Shown: positions 12,053 to 23,830 of the stretch, one piece after another
How the letters are laid out: each line of letters begins with the position of its first letter
How positions within the stretch are numbered: position 1 is the first letter of the stretch
Assembly: GCA_036250195.1 (NCBI GenBank)
Contig: JAVHZZ010000002.1
Coordinates: 364,417,124-364,481,123, forward strand
DNA from: Mixophyes australis
Taxonomy: Eukaryota > Chordata > Amphibia > Anura > Limnodynastidae
Length of the DNA stretch: 64,000 bases
Direction of reading: 5' to 3'
The notes under the pieces: generated by a model
What the model saw: only the letters and a program-made list of their open reading frames with translations
Databases searched by the model: none
What the model was told of the DNA's origin: nothing
Position numbers and translations under genes: made by a program

Positions 12053-12789
12053 AGTATCTCATATTTACAGTAAAATACAATGAACCGTGTCAGTGGCGCC
12101 TCACTCGGATAAGCTGCCCAGTGTGTATCAATAAAGTATCACCAATACTTCACCACAAAAACATATAGAACAAAAAATGATACATACAGATGGCGCTACC
12201 TTCATACACACTTGAGAAGAAGGATGAAGGAGCAAATGGAATCAGTGTCCATATGCAGTGATCTAAAAAATAAAATGTATAATACAAAAAGAGCTGATAG
12301 TGTAGTACGTTAGTATGTCCACATGATTGAAATGTAATCCAGTTCAAATAATGCCCGTGCATATATGATATAAAGCACACATATCACCCGTGTCTTCACT
12401 CAAGAGAGAGCCCCTATGGGGTATGTGCTTACAAGATAAAACCTTTATCTTGCTCCGGTATCGGGACTGTGGAAAGAGCGTATGAACACACGGAATTGCC
12501 TGTCTATATGACGCCGTCGAGGCAACCCGGGGACGAGTGGAACATCTTTACTTCTTATTAGGGCTTGATTGTCACATCGTTCTAGTAAGCACATACCCCA
12601 TAGGGGCTCTCTCTTGAGTGAAGACACGGGTGATATGTGTGGTTTATATCATATATGCACTGGCATTATTTGAACTGGATTACATTTCAATCATGTGGAC
12701 ATACTAACTTACTACACTATCAGCTCTTTTTGTATTATACATTTTATTTTGTAGATCACTGCATATGGACACTGAGTATCTCATATTTA
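12053..12789. mobile_element. Long-inverted-repeat element flanked by a 15-bp direct repeat
   Basis: AGTATCTCATATTTA occurs exactly at 12053-12067 and 12775-12789. Between them the left arm (about 12200-12440) and right arm (about 12585-12774) are inverted copies, sharing for example AAGCACATACCCCATAGG and its complement. The centre (12440-12585) is unique and GC-richer. A 15-bp duplication is too long for common cut-and-paste transposons and suggests target-primed retroposition. No coding region. Confidence 0.7.
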
Positions 12790-13106
12790 TCTATTTTGTA
12801 TATCTATTCCTTTCTCAGTCAATTATACTGAGTATACCTGAGTATTTTTAGATAATTTTGTCCCGTGTGTTAGGAAGCTGGAAGTCAGATCCCACTGACT
12901 GCTGCTGTAAACAGCAGCCATTTGCACCTGCCACTGCTGCACGTGGCAATGACTGAGTCAGCAATGTGCAATCTAACACTTCAAGAGTGCTAGGAATGCC
13001 CTGGGGTGTAGCCGTGCCTCCATCATGCTCCAAAGTTGGAAGGTATGTGAACGTACTGTATTTGGGTTCTGGGATATGTGAGCATACGGGACTATGGCTC
13101 TGGGAT

Positions 13107-13558
13107 CAGGGCCCTCTTAAGAACATCTTGGGCCCCCGGGCACAGCAGTGTACCGGAGCCCCTATATATACAAAAAAATAAAAAATTATTATGTATATAG
13201 GCCCTGCAGCCCAGGGGGGCCCGTCGGAGGCAACAAAAAAAAAACAAAACCTGGAAAAAAAAAAAAGACAATACGTACCTTGCGGTCAGCTGGCGATCCG
13301 GCTCCCTCCATGGTCTCCTCCGTCGCGCTCTGCAATGGATGTCGGGCGGGCGTGATGACGTCACGCCCGACATGCACTGCGAGCGCCGCACGGAGGAGGA
13401 GACCATGGAGGGAGCCGGATCGCCAGCTGACCGCAAGGTACGTATTGTCTTTTTTTTTTTCCCAGGTTTTTTTTCTTTTTGCTGCCTCCGACGGGCCCCC
13501 TTGGGCTGCAGGGCCCCCGGGCATTTGCCCATTGTGCCCAATGGGAAAGACGGCCCTG
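13107..13558. mobile_element. 452-bp foldback hAT miniature element
   Basis: A perfect 8-bp duplication TCTGGGAT (13099-13106, 13559-13566) flanks it, and the ends are CAGGGCCC and CGGCCCTG. Nearly the whole element is one inverted repeat; the inner arms (about 13269-13340 and 13380-13451) include CTTGCGGTCAGCTGGCGATC and its complement. Open frames of 110-184 codons on both strands here are artefacts of the GC-rich palindrome. Confidence 0.92.
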
Positions 13559-13769
13559 TCTGGGATACATTATAAATGCTCACTATTCAGTATAGCTAGT
13601 TACATCTCATATCTATCTATAAACATATTTCCCAGTCAATTTAAGTTGGTGAAACCCTCTGGGTTTTATGAACATTCTGTGCTTGTGCTCCGGCATACTT
13701 AATACATATTCAGCCACTCCTCAGCACACCTGCTTCCACCTCCTATCTAGCTGTACTGCCTGTACTCCA

Positions 13770-13960
13770 TACCTCCCAACATTTAGACATGCCAAAGTGG
13801 GTATAATCATCCAGTTTGGTGTCTAAATGGGTCCTGGATCCTTACAAACTCTTCCCACTCCACCCCAGCAACAACCACTTTTATGTAAAACTCCACCCAC
13901 CTTTGTTTAAGGTCTGTGCATTGGGACTGTCCCGATAAAACTAGTACAGTTAGAAAGTAT
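13770..13960. mobile_element. Miniature element of the CATACCTCCCAAC family
   Basis: The left end is ATACCTCCCAACATTTAG and the right is CAGTTAGAAAGTAT. The flanks TGTACTCC and GGTACTCC match at 7 of 8 positions, pointing to hAT. Internal CTCCACCCACCTTTG and GGGACTGTCCCGA are shared with the copies at 47336 and 51752. Confidence 0.75.
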
Positions 13961-13963
13961 GGT

Positions 13964-15290
13964 ACTCCATGTAATGTACAAGAAAAGGAAATCAATCAAT
14001 TTTCAGTGCTTCATAGGACAATTGCTGCTAAATATATACCCCAAAGGACAACAGTACACTGGTTGAATCAAATATTAAAAAATAGATAATGGGGCAATAT
14101 TCAACGCTATTGGTTCCTCATAAGGCTAATATGGAGAGGACAATAATCAATTAAATGACGAATATATAAGGTAATTTTATAGGAGTTTTCAACATCTATT
14201 CAGTCCTTTCAAAATCAGTTTATGGTACATCGATTTTCACGCTAGACAACACTGGATGTAATCTTTTAAGAAGACTTCCCACTAAATGTTATCTCCGTAC
14301 ACCCACATAAATGCGAAGCGATTCTTTTGCTCTTCAAACATCAAATTCTTTCCCCCAAAGTAATAGACTTACAGAATAAATTCTTTCAGTTTTCACATAG
14401 CAGGTACTTGTAATGAGAGTCCAAATGATATCACTCCCAGAACAATGGAAACAATTCCACCTTGCATCCAAGATGTCATACAACAAAAAATATAAGCAGA
14501 ATCTAGTGCAGTGTGTTTTAAATTCTCAAGTTTAAATAAATACACACATAATAAACAGGTATTAAAAACTGATCACGATTCAAAGGAATTGCAGTTGCCC
14601 ATACCAGATGACAGAAGAAACTCGTGTATAGAAATAGAATGGTATAATCGGATCATTTACCAGCGAATTCTCTGCAATGATGTTAACTTCCAGAATAGGC
14701 AGCCTGATCTCCAGAACTCTACCCAACGCGTTTTGATTATAAATGAGTCTTTTTTCAAGGTAGTATAGCTGTATCTTCAGAGGTTCTATTTATACCTCTA
14801 ATGACTAGTCACGTGATCAAGCAACTAGATTCATTAACATATATCAAATACATCCAAAAATAAAAACCAATGTAAAGCATATATCTACAGTGTCATCCAT
14901 ATTGTGTACACAATATAGGGATGTTTTAACGGAATATATAAATAAATATTGCCCAAGATAAACGCTGCGGTTAAACGTGTGTTCCATATCCTCCTAGTGA
15001 TGCAACCAAGCCTCATTCTGAAGAACAGTGTCGCTTCATATTTAAGTAGGTGTACGGAGATAACATTTAGTGGGAAGTCTCCTTAAAAGATTACATCCAA
15101 TGTTGTCTAGCGTGAAGATCGATAGATCATAAAGTGATTTTGAAAGGACTGAATAGATGTTTAAAATCCTATAAAATTACCTTATATATTCATCATTTTA
15201 TTGATTATTGTCCTCTCCATATTATCCTTATGAGGAACCAATAGCTCTGAATATTGCCCCATTATCTATTTTTTAACTCCATGTAATGTA
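13964..15290. mobile_element. Insertion with ~200-bp terminal inverted repeats inside a 15-bp direct repeat
   Basis: ACTCCATGTAATGTA occurs exactly at 13964-13978 and 15276-15290. Inside, arms of about 230 bp (about 14075-14306 and 15050-15276) are inverted copies and both abut TTAA: TTAAAAAATAGATAATGGG at the left, its complement at the right. TTAA ends would suggest a Kolobok or piggyBac-type element; the outer 15-bp repeat and the extra 96 bp at 13979-14074 do not fit that simply. The centre contains a hammerhead-like string (14723-14759) and no coding region. Confidence 0.7.
14723..14759 (-). other. Hammerhead-like core string, degenerate, inside a long-inverted-repeat element
   Basis: The minus strand reads CTTGAAAAAAGACTC, then ATAATC, then AAAACGCGTTGGG. 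Spacing and ACGCGTTG are conserved; the CUGAUGA box is largely lost. Confidence 0.3.
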
Positions 15291-16328
15291 TAAACCACGT
15301 GGGATACTTCACACATACACAGCTATTCCTTAGTATAAATTTTCCATGTATGGTGGCTGGTCCAATAACATTGTATTTTGGACAACAATGTATCAATCAG
15401 TAGAGACTATTAAACTTAGCATCTGAACTATGATTGAACAGCACACTCTCCCTTGTGGTAGGTTTCTATTCTTGAAAAGGGCATGCTTGAAATTGCTCCC
15501 AAAGCCAAGTGCCAAGAGGATTAGAGGTGGCCAAAATCTTACCTCTAACACACATTACCGATTATAATATGACTTAAAACTGTTGAACAGCATAAGCACT
15601 TGCACTGGTACAGGTAGACGTTCAGTGTGATTTTTGGGCTTCAATAAACTATGTACCGTGGATGCCAATCTTCCCCTTCACAAATACCTTCATCAACTTA
15701 AACTAGCTTATGTAAAATAAAGACCCTGGGACATTGTAAAGTGGATAAATAGGTCACAGTTTATTAAATAATTTGGTGGCGGAGAAAGAACACTGCGGGA
15801 CAGCTGACCAGACTGATTACCCAACCAAGCGCGGAAATGGCGAGACCGCTGTGCATCCACTCACCATGGGGAACTAATCCATAGCTGCTTGGTTGGCGCT
15901 AAACCAGGCATCAGAGTGACTGCGCCCCCTCTAACCTAAGCCATACCCTCACTAAGTCAGACAAAGAATCATTCTCACTGAAGGACCATGAGTTACCAGC
16001 CTCAAAGGGGGCAGTGACCTGCGGCCAACAAGCAATAGCACTGTATGTATCATTCACTGATCGCAGTGCCTTCCTACTAACTGTGCCTGCTCTGTGACGA
16101 TGGAAAAATGTGGGTTAAAACAGTCACTTAATCTACTAAGCTGCCACAATGGTGCGGGTGGGCGGGATCTTGCGAAGGAGAATGAGGCATACAGGAAGTG
16201 AGGGGACCTATAAAGAAATCCAGGACACTCCCATGAGACAGTCATTGGTCGGCCTGGAACTGGACCATGCATTAAAGTGTGAGATTACATAGGCACACAC
16301 TTCCGCCATTTAAGTGCTTTCGTCTATA
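15291..16328. other. Unassigned; GC-richer patch 15770-16270
   Basis: 15770-16050 and 16140-16270 are GC-richer than their surroundings and could be LTR or transposon remnant, but no termini, tandem structure or coding motif was found. Confidence 0.35.
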
Positions 16329-17488
16329 GTCACAACATTAACACCACCTGCCTAATATTATGTAGGTCCTCCTCATGACACCAAAACAGCTCTGAATCAT
16401 TGCGGCACAGACTTGACAAGACCTCTGAAGGTGTCCTTTGGTATCTGGCTCCAAGACGTTAGCAGCAGATGCTTTAAGTCCTGTAAGTTGTGAGGTGGGG
16501 CTTCCATGGCTCGGACTTGTTTTTCCAGCACGTCACAAATGCTCGATCGGATTGAGATACGGGGAATTTGGAAGCCGAGTCCACACCTTGAACTCTTTCT
16601 CATGTTCCTCAAACCATTCCTGAACAATTTTTGCAGTGTGGCAGGGCGCACTATCCTGCTGAAAGAGGTCACTGCAACCAGGGAAAACCGTTTCATGAAG
16701 GGCTGTACTTGGTCTGCAACAATGTTTAGGTAGCTAGTATGTGTCAAAGTAACATCCACATGACTGTCACGACACAAGGTTTCCCAGCAGAATATTGCTC
16801 AGAGAATCATACTGCATCCGTTGGCTTGCCTTCTTCCCATCGTACATCCTGGTGCCATCTCTTCCCCAGGTAAACGAAGCACACGCACCGAGCTGTCCAC
16901 ATTATGTAAAAGAAAATGTGATTCATCAGACCAGGCCACCTTCTTCCCTTGCTCCATGGTCCAGTTCTGGCACTGAAATGCCCATTGTATAGGCTCTTTC
17001 GCCAATGGACAGGGGTTAGCGTGGTCACTCTGACCAGTCTGCAGGTGCGCAGCCCCATACACAGCAAGCTGCAAAGCACTGTGTGTTCCGACACCTTTCT
17101 ATCATGGCCATCATAACTTTTTCAGCAATTTGTGTTACAGTAGCTCTTCTGTGGGATAGGACCAGACGGACTAGTCTTCGCTCCTCACATTCATCAATGA
17201 GCCTTGAGCACTCATGATCATGTTGCCAGTTCACCACTGCATACTGGGAACACCCCACAAGACCTGCCATTCTATAGATGCTCTGACCCAGTTATATAGC
17301 CATCACAATTTAGCCCTTGTGAAAGTCTCTCAGATCCTTACACTTGCTCATGTTTCCTGCTTCAACACATCAACTTTAATAACTAACTGTCCACTTCCTG
17401 CCTAATATATCTCACCCCTGGACAGATGCTATTGTAACAAGATAATCAATGTTATTCAAGTCACTTGTCAGTGGCTAATGTTGTGGCT
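16329..17488 (-). mobile_element. Dead Tc1-like transposon
   Basis: The ends GTCACAACATTAAC and (complement) GCCACAACATTAGC form a short inverted repeat. Between them is a broken Tc1-type transposase on the minus strand. The about 1.16-kb size is shorter than the 1.3-1.6 kb usual for intact Tc1 elements, so the termini may be partly lost. Confidence 0.8.
16345..17351 (-). pseudogene. Tc1-family transposase pseudogene
   Basis: Tc1 transposases are DDE enzymes that excise and insert at TA. The start ATG (17351) and MSKCKDL are visible, followed within 20 codons by two in-frame stops. The helix-turn-helix part (around LVGCSQYAVVNW) and VTQIAEKV follow. The catalytic region shows WSDESHFLL (second box, with the aspartate) near 16920, then, in another frame, QQDSAPCHTA near 16650 and NPIEHL near 16540. 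The C-terminal motif TFRGLVKSVPQ appears near 16420. At least two frame changes and several stops make it inactive. Confidence 0.92.
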
Positions 17489-18152
17489 GATCCATGTATA
17501 AGATACTTTGTTGTAGGACTGGATACATTGAGCACTCCTGCACTACAAATTGCAGCCACTAGATGCACATAAACAGTGCAGCTCGACTGCTGACTGCAGG
17601 TGAATTTGGGGGTGCTGGACATGTATACTTTCCGTGGTATACCTTCTTTCACTATCCAAACATGGGATGTGCATTTATAGGCGTACAAGTACTCACTGGC
17701 ACAGGGGTGGCCCTAAAGCAGGAGTGGACAGTTGTATGTGCCAGGCTGACAAGTAGGTGCATTTGTACATTTTGCTATTAATAAATTACCTCTACTAATC
17801 TGTTTGCATCTATATCTAATTTTCTATTTTACTCAAATAAGAAAAGAGTATTGCAGCTTCCCATTATGTTAAATTATGTTCACTCACCGGCCATTCAAGT
17901 CATTTAAACACCATAGACACACAGCTGGCATTTTTGATCTGTGCTTTCTCTGTGCTCTAAACACACAATTGCATCTTCCTATGTACCTTTGCAAAAGACA
18001 CCTGTTATGTGTGCAAAGGCAGGTGCATTACATTCATGCTGAGTATTTCTACTCTTGTGCTGAACTGGAAATCATAACTGTCCCCTCCTCCCCCCATCTT
18101 TACTACAGTTTTCGATTCAGCATACAATATCTGGTTACACATCACTCTAGAA

Positions 18153-18156
<4 letters not shown>
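17489..18156. other. Unassigned
   Basis: No recognisable exon or repeat. Open frames of 72-93 codons are chance level. Confidence 0.4.

Positions 18157-18195
<39 letters not shown>
18157..18195. repeat. (AT)n microsatellite
   Basis: About 39 bp of alternating TA left of the probable foldback element at 18199. Confidence 0.97.
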
Positions 18196-18197
<2 letters not shown>

Positions 18198-18198
18198 A

Positions 18199-18384
18199 AT
18201 TCAATTGGTTGCGTTACTGTAAAAAGTAACACTGTTACCGATATTACAGTAACAGTGCGCACAATTACTGTTAATATGATAATGTCAACGGCGGCATTTT
18301 GCTCAGAAATCTGTGTTAAAAGTACCGTATTAACGGCAATAGGTTTACCGCGGTGGTATTCTGGGGGAATTGAACTTCCCATAA
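18199..18384. mobile_element. Likely degraded foldback element between two AT microsatellites
   Basis: CAATTGGTTGCGTTACTG at the left and ACCGCGGTGGTATTC...GAATTG at the right resemble an inverted repeat, and TTACCGATATTACAGTAA motifs resemble those inside the element at 59444. The ends are blurred by the flanking AT repeats. Confidence 0.45.
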
Positions 18385-18389
18385 TATAT

Positions 18390-18508
<119 letters not shown>

Positions 18509-19730
18509 ACAATGCTCAATTTAGTATACACAGCCATGGACAGGGTGTATACAAATGTGATGACTTTAGGAATAAGACACATATCTTGATATCCATTAGA
18601 GAATGGGCTCTATAAAAATATATAGAAGTAGACACAATAGTTATGGGTTGGGTCTACAGGCAGGACAGGTAGGAATTAAGTGATTACAGACTGCCATGAC
18701 TTAAAATATAGTAGCTTTCATTTAGCATCTAAACCAACTTTATTCAACATTTTACAAGGGTTAATAATGATTGGTTATTAATGCATAAACCTTTCTGTTT
18801 GTCTGTTTAAAATCATTTTGGATAATTATGTTATTATCCAGTTTTTAGCTTTTTAAATGATATATATGTGTCCACCTATCCGTACAAGAAATAAGGATAG
18901 GGTTAACTAGAATATCCGCCCCTTCTCCACTGAATGTGTGCAGTCTCTGCTACTGACACACCAACTCTACTGCTGTCTGTGCAGACACCCTGCCAGTTCC
19001 GTAGAACTCTACACAGACTTCGCTGTTCCCTGTGACCAAATTCATCCACAGCATTCTGCAGTCAGCAGGGAAAGAATGAAGAAAGAGGAGGAAATAAGCC
19101 GTCTGGTAACACCCACCTTGCAGATCCTGGTATTCCCAGCCGGTGCAGGCAATGATGCTCCATCCACCGTCCCCTTCACACACACTCAGCATCCTCTTGC
19201 TAGTGAAAGTTAATAGTTTAACCAGCAGGTGCAGAGCCAACTCCAAGTCGTTGTGTTTTTGTGTGTGTGAAAGTGTTTGTTTTTCTCCCCCTCTCTTATG
19301 GGCTTTGATTTCATGACGTCCCTGTTCAGCTCTGGTTGTGTGTGTGTCTCCTGGCAAATTATGGATCTGGAAAGCAGAGTCACGCTCTTCTCTACCTGTG
19401 GTCAGTGAGTTAAAACTTGGGCTTGGAATATTTGGGAGCAAGAGAGCCGGAGGGTAAAAGGCATTTGCGTTTGGTCCTCGGGTGGATCCAGGCTTGAGGT
19501 TATCTGGATAATATGAGCTTAAGTCACTTTGGAAAGTGACTTGTGAAAAAACTGACAGCCCTGGTTGATTGAGTAGCAAGAGACCGGAGAGAATCGGAAC
19601 CTGGAAGCGTCTGGAGTGGAAGAGGGTGACACGGGTGACCTAAAGGTCACTAGTGGAAAAGTCACCTGTCTCAGCATTCACTTTGCAAACAATTAAAGCA
19701 AAGAAACGACTTACAGGAGTGGAGACAGCA

Positions 19731-19738
19731 TATATATA
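19731..19738 (+). promoter_or_regulatory. TATA-like box upstream of the candidate exon
   Basis: TATATATA followed by GT, 49 bp before the ATG at 19787. In a window full of AT repeats this is weak evidence on its own. Confidence 0.25.
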
Positions 19739-19786
19739 GTTTTCATACTGTGGTCTTGGAAACGGTCTCACTTGGATATAATAATT

Positions 19787-19893
19787 ATGTCTCAACCAAC
19801 AGAGAGGATTCATTCCAAAAAAGCAGGCATACGGGCAGCCGTGGTTTTAATTGGATTGCTACATAAATCACGGAGACAGATTAGAGAGAGGAG
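19787..19893 (+). CDS. Candidate short first coding exon of an unidentified gene
   Basis: An ATG at 19787 opens 36 codons beginning MSQPTERIHSKKAG, with a short hydrophobic patch AAVVLIGLL followed by a very basic end (HKSRRQIRERR). The frame closes at TAA (19895-19897), but a good donor AG|GTAAAC lies at 19893/19894, so it could be a first exon spliced onward. TATATATA at 19731-19738 sits 49 bp upstream of the ATG. No transposon signature overlaps. The protein was not recognised and no second exon was found, so this could be chance; the downstream exon would be outside or unseen. Confidence 0.25.
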
Positions 19894-21224
19894 GTAAACC
19901 AGAGATCATTGTTCCTTATTCCTGTAATGATGTACCGTTAAGAAGTGTATTTGTGGTGTAACCTCAGCTATAGACGTTATGTGATGGGCTCACCTAGTGC
20001 TCTCGATGTGTGTGTGTGGCCCATTCATGCAGGGGAGAGTTGCAATGGCTTATTGTGCTTAGTAGAATGGATGACTGTGGGATTTTCAGGAGGTAGGGAA
20101 AACAAGAGTGGGAGCAAAGCTTACTGTGAAAAATAAAATAAAACCCAAGACCCGCTGAGACAGAATATGTAAGGAGGCAGCGGGATAACAATATGTCATT
20201 AGTACAGCTGTGTGTATGGATAATGGATGAGGGGCACAAACAGTGTTATTACCCTAATGGGTAGAAAAGTGTTACAAGGAGATGAATAATGATCATTCCA
20301 AAAACTCACTGACAGCTCCTGTAATTGATAATGTTGTCTTAGTAAACCATTTTAAAAGTTGGGCACCAGAACTATCTTTCATCTGGAGAACAAATATGAT
20401 GTATAGAAATGGATGCAAGCAGTTTAGATAGATACATTCAAACCTGGACTCCTATGTCCTTATTAATTATAAAGCTTGTTCAGAGGTAAATTGTGAGGCA
20501 AAGGAAAAAATACTATCCCATTATATGTATTTCATAGGGTGGTAGTGACAATCACTATAATCACTTAACACAGTATGTGCTTTTGGAAAGATAGCTCATA
20601 ACCAGAGCTATTATATTTTAATTAAAAAAAAAAAAGTGAGCTCTTATGTTGTGTAAGTACATTATTGTCTGTGATTACAATTCCATTTCCTAATTATCCT
20701 TTTATAGCAGCAGACCTAGAATCCAGAAATAAAATGTATAGAAAGAGAGTTCATGCTTGGAAATGTTTTAATTCAATAAAGTCCATAAAGATTTGGGATG
20801 GCAAAACATTAGGAAAGTTCAATATTTACCTGTTGCAAAGCAACTGAGCTTTTGATGACACATGTGTCCTGTTGTCCGGGTTAAGACAAGGGAAATCTTG
20901 GCACATAATAAGTATGCTGTGATACCCTGATTTAAATTGGGCTTTACCACTTTCAGCATTAAAGCCCATAGCAGTTGGCTATTTGTGACTATGATGAAAG
21001 GGGATGACAATATATATATAAGGTAACTTACATCATTGAACCAGTTTCTGTGTGAGATTTATGGTGCACAAATTGCTTGCTCATTTTGGACAGGTTTCAC
21101 CAGATGTTCTTTCCCCATAAGAGGGGTGATTAGGAGCCAGTTATATGCAGCTGTAGTTAAAAGTCAGTTTTTGCATCCAATAGCCTAAACCTGACTGTGT
21201 GCGTGGATTACACATCTATTATCC

Positions 21225-21482
21225 TGTATATAGCACCAACATATTACCCAATGCTTTACAGAATGTTTAATTCTTCCCCAGTCTTATATCTCCACCACAC
21301 GAACACATATTAGGGTCAATTTGCTCAGCAGCCAGTTAACTTAGTATGTTTTTGGACTGTGGAAAGAAACTGTAGTACCTGGAGAAAGCCCACTCAAACA
21401 GAACATACTAAACTCCACACAGAAAGAGCCCTGGTCAAAATATAAACCGCTGGCACCGATACTGTGAGACAGCAACGTAATC
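21225..21482 (-). mobile_element. tRNA-headed SINE, antisense and diverged
   Basis: Reading plus-strand left to right gives the reverse of the SINE: TATATAGCACCAACATATTAC (3' end), GGTCAATTTGCTCAGCAG, GTTTTTGGACTGTGGAAAG, CTCCACACAGA, then the head TACTGTGAGACAGC. It lies 31 bp before the tandem head copies at 21514. Confidence 0.75.
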
Positions 21483-21513
21483 ACAGCTGAGATAAATATA
21501 TAGCTTAAATGCT

Positions 21514-21845
21514 GTGGCACAATGGGTAGCATTGCTGCTTCACAGTAGTGGGGTCATCGGTTCTTTTCCAGTGGCACAGTGGTTAGCTTTGCTGTCTCAC
21601 AGTACTGGGGTCATCGGTTATTTTCCAGTGGCACAGTGGTTAGCATTGCTGTCTCACGGTGCTGGGGCCATCAGTTCTATTTCAGTGGCACAATGGTTAG
21701 CATTGCTGCCTCACGGTACTGGGGCCATCGGTTCTATTTCAGTGGCACAATGGTTAGGATTGCCATCTCACAGTACTGGAGCAATCTGTTCTATTCCAGT
21801 GGCTCAGTGATTAGCCTCACAGTGCTGGAGCATTCAGTTGTATTC
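21514..21845 (+). repeat. Six tandem copies of a SINE tRNA-like head (57-bp unit)
   Basis: GTGGCACARTGG-like starts occur at 21514, 21571, 21628, 21685, 21742 and 21799, exactly 57 bp apart. Each unit carries the A-box-like text TGGTTAGCATTGCTG and TCACAGTACTGGGG with CATCGGTTCTATT in the B-box position. 57 is divisible by three, so an open frame with a 19-residue period (VAQWLALLSH...) runs through; this is judged a by-product, not a gene. The last unit is shortened at its end. Confidence 0.92.
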
Positions 21846-23677
21846 TGACCAAAGACATTCTCTAATATACCTTGTCTTTCTCACCTAACTTTTGTTTAGG
21901 TAATTACAGTAAAGGTTCTAATTTTCAGCTCTATATTATCTCCATGTTTCTGTATCTGTTTCATTATGACACAGTCATAGCACCATCATTTTACTCTGGA
22001 GGTGTTTGTCTGAATGTCTCGTGGGAGAGTTACCATTAATCAGTTTTCAATTAGCATTCTAGCATTTGGAACTTGCAGTGTGGAATAGATCCAGGCTAGG
22101 GTCTGGTCCAATATACCAGCATGTCTGCAGAGCTTTCTTTAAATCTTTGGAGTACTATACTTTTCTTTTTCATAGATTCTTTAAAGAAGCACCCCAGATG
22201 GAAGGTTAAGGTGGGGCTCCCATTATTTTGGAATGAAAAACTGGGACACCCATGTGAGCTTAAATTTGATATGGTCATAAAATCCACCTCATACTCTCGT
22301 TTATGTCAAAAATAAGATAAGCATTTAAATGGATGTTTTCACTTATCCAGTTAATTTCGGTTCATTCGGAGTTTCAATTATTGGACAATAAATTTTGTCA
22401 GTCCCCCTTTTTCAATCTAAAATATTTAACTGAGAAAATACCAGGACATATGGGAGCCTTAGGTTAACAGCAACACTGGATTACTTATGGCCAAAAAAAT
22501 GAAGGAAAAGGCATGATGTCTTAGTAGTGCAAACATATGAGTGTATGACTAACCAATCGTATCCAGACACGTGCACCCCATTAAAAAATTTACAGAGGGA
22601 TACAATAACTTTACAAACGTTAATCTCCTGAAAGGATTTCTCCAGCAGGTTTTCTCAGGTGAAGTATCATTAATATTTTAGTGATAAACCGTTTCCTGTT
22701 CCTACATTGGCAACAAAGTAAATACATTCTTGGTTTTACACCTTTGGAATATTTGACATACTTTTCATAGTTAAGCGCTTGTCAATGATAGGCTTATTTG
22801 TAAGTATGAAAGCTGCCAAAAAGACAACTGATAAGAATTAAAGTGTTGAGGCAGAAAAAGCATAATTAAAACTGTTATACTTTGCTGCTACTGGTGTAAA
22901 CCAGAGTGTTCTTTTTGTTTGCTGTGGATAATCAATGAACTGTACAATACATGTAATCACAACATATTGAAGGGACTCTAAACAAGAGAACTTCACTCTG
23001 CGATAATTACATTACAAGGGAGGTGGAATGATAACAATTTACCTTTCTGTTTGCTGATCCTCAGGTACTTTTCAGAGTTTCTTAAGGGACATGCTGTGAT
23101 TGCACTATGAAGTCGGCAAAAAGAAGTAGCTGTTTGTGACACTGAAAAGTGTGTTGTTCTAAGCAGGTGCAAGTCTACGCTTCTCTAGTCAGACTGGCAG
23201 CAGTAGATCTATATGTAGATCTATATGTTGAGTCTTTTCAGCAGTATCCCCATTAGTGCTGCCATGTGCACCAGGGTCATTAAGTTACCACATCTATAAG
23301 CACAGTATGTTGACTTTCCCTTGCGTGACAAAATGCCAACACTAACAGGCTCCACGGAATGTAGTGCTGACCTTCAAAATGCTCCTACTGTTTCATGGGA
23401 GCATCATGTAGATAATAATGTATGACTGGTTTATATTATTCAGAAAATCACAATATTGTTATTCATGGCTGTTTTTTATTGCTCATATATAGCACCAGTA
23501 TCCCTTAGTGAGTCACAATTGGTAGTAAAACAAACTTGTAAAACTAAACAGGGAAACACAGATGGAAGATGATAGAGGCTGCTGCTTGCAAGCTTCAAGT
23601 CACAAGGCAATAGGGGAATGATACATTAGGAAAATGTTTTGGTCCCTAAATATAGTGGATATGATAGGTCTTGATTA
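21846..23677. other. Unassigned, AT-rich
   Basis: A small SINE/LINE 3'-end-like fragment (TATATAGCACCAGTATCCC) lies near 23486. Nothing else was recognised. Confidence 0.4.
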
Positions 23678-23830
23678 GGCCTGGTCAACCTGTGACTCTC
23701 CAGGGGTTGTGAAACTATAATTCCCAGCATGCTTTGCCAGTAGTCAGGCATTTGGTTACTGGCAGGGCATGCTGGGACTTGTAGTTTCACAACACCTTGA
23801 GAGCCACAGATTGGCCAGGTCTGCTCTAAA
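23678..23830. mobile_element. Palindromic hAT miniature element, older relative
   Basis: It shares the inverted core GTGAAACTATAATTCCCAGC and GCTGGGACTTGTAGTTTCAC and the outer motif GGCCTGGTCAACCTGTG. A clear 8-bp duplication was not found, so the ends are approximate. It lies just left of the deleted hAT copy. Confidence 0.75.

Noticed and set aside
13092..13702. Open frames of 110-184 codons on both strands
   Set aside because: They lie in a foldback miniature element with an exact 8-bp duplication; the palindrome and homopolymers generate the mirrored peptides.
16438..16992. Plus-strand open frames of 61-75 codons
   Set aside because: Antisense shadows of the Tc1 transposase pseudogene on the minus strand.
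21514..21848. 98- and 89-codon repetitive proteins
   Set aside because: They translate the 57-bp tandem SINE heads; the unit happens to be a multiple of three.
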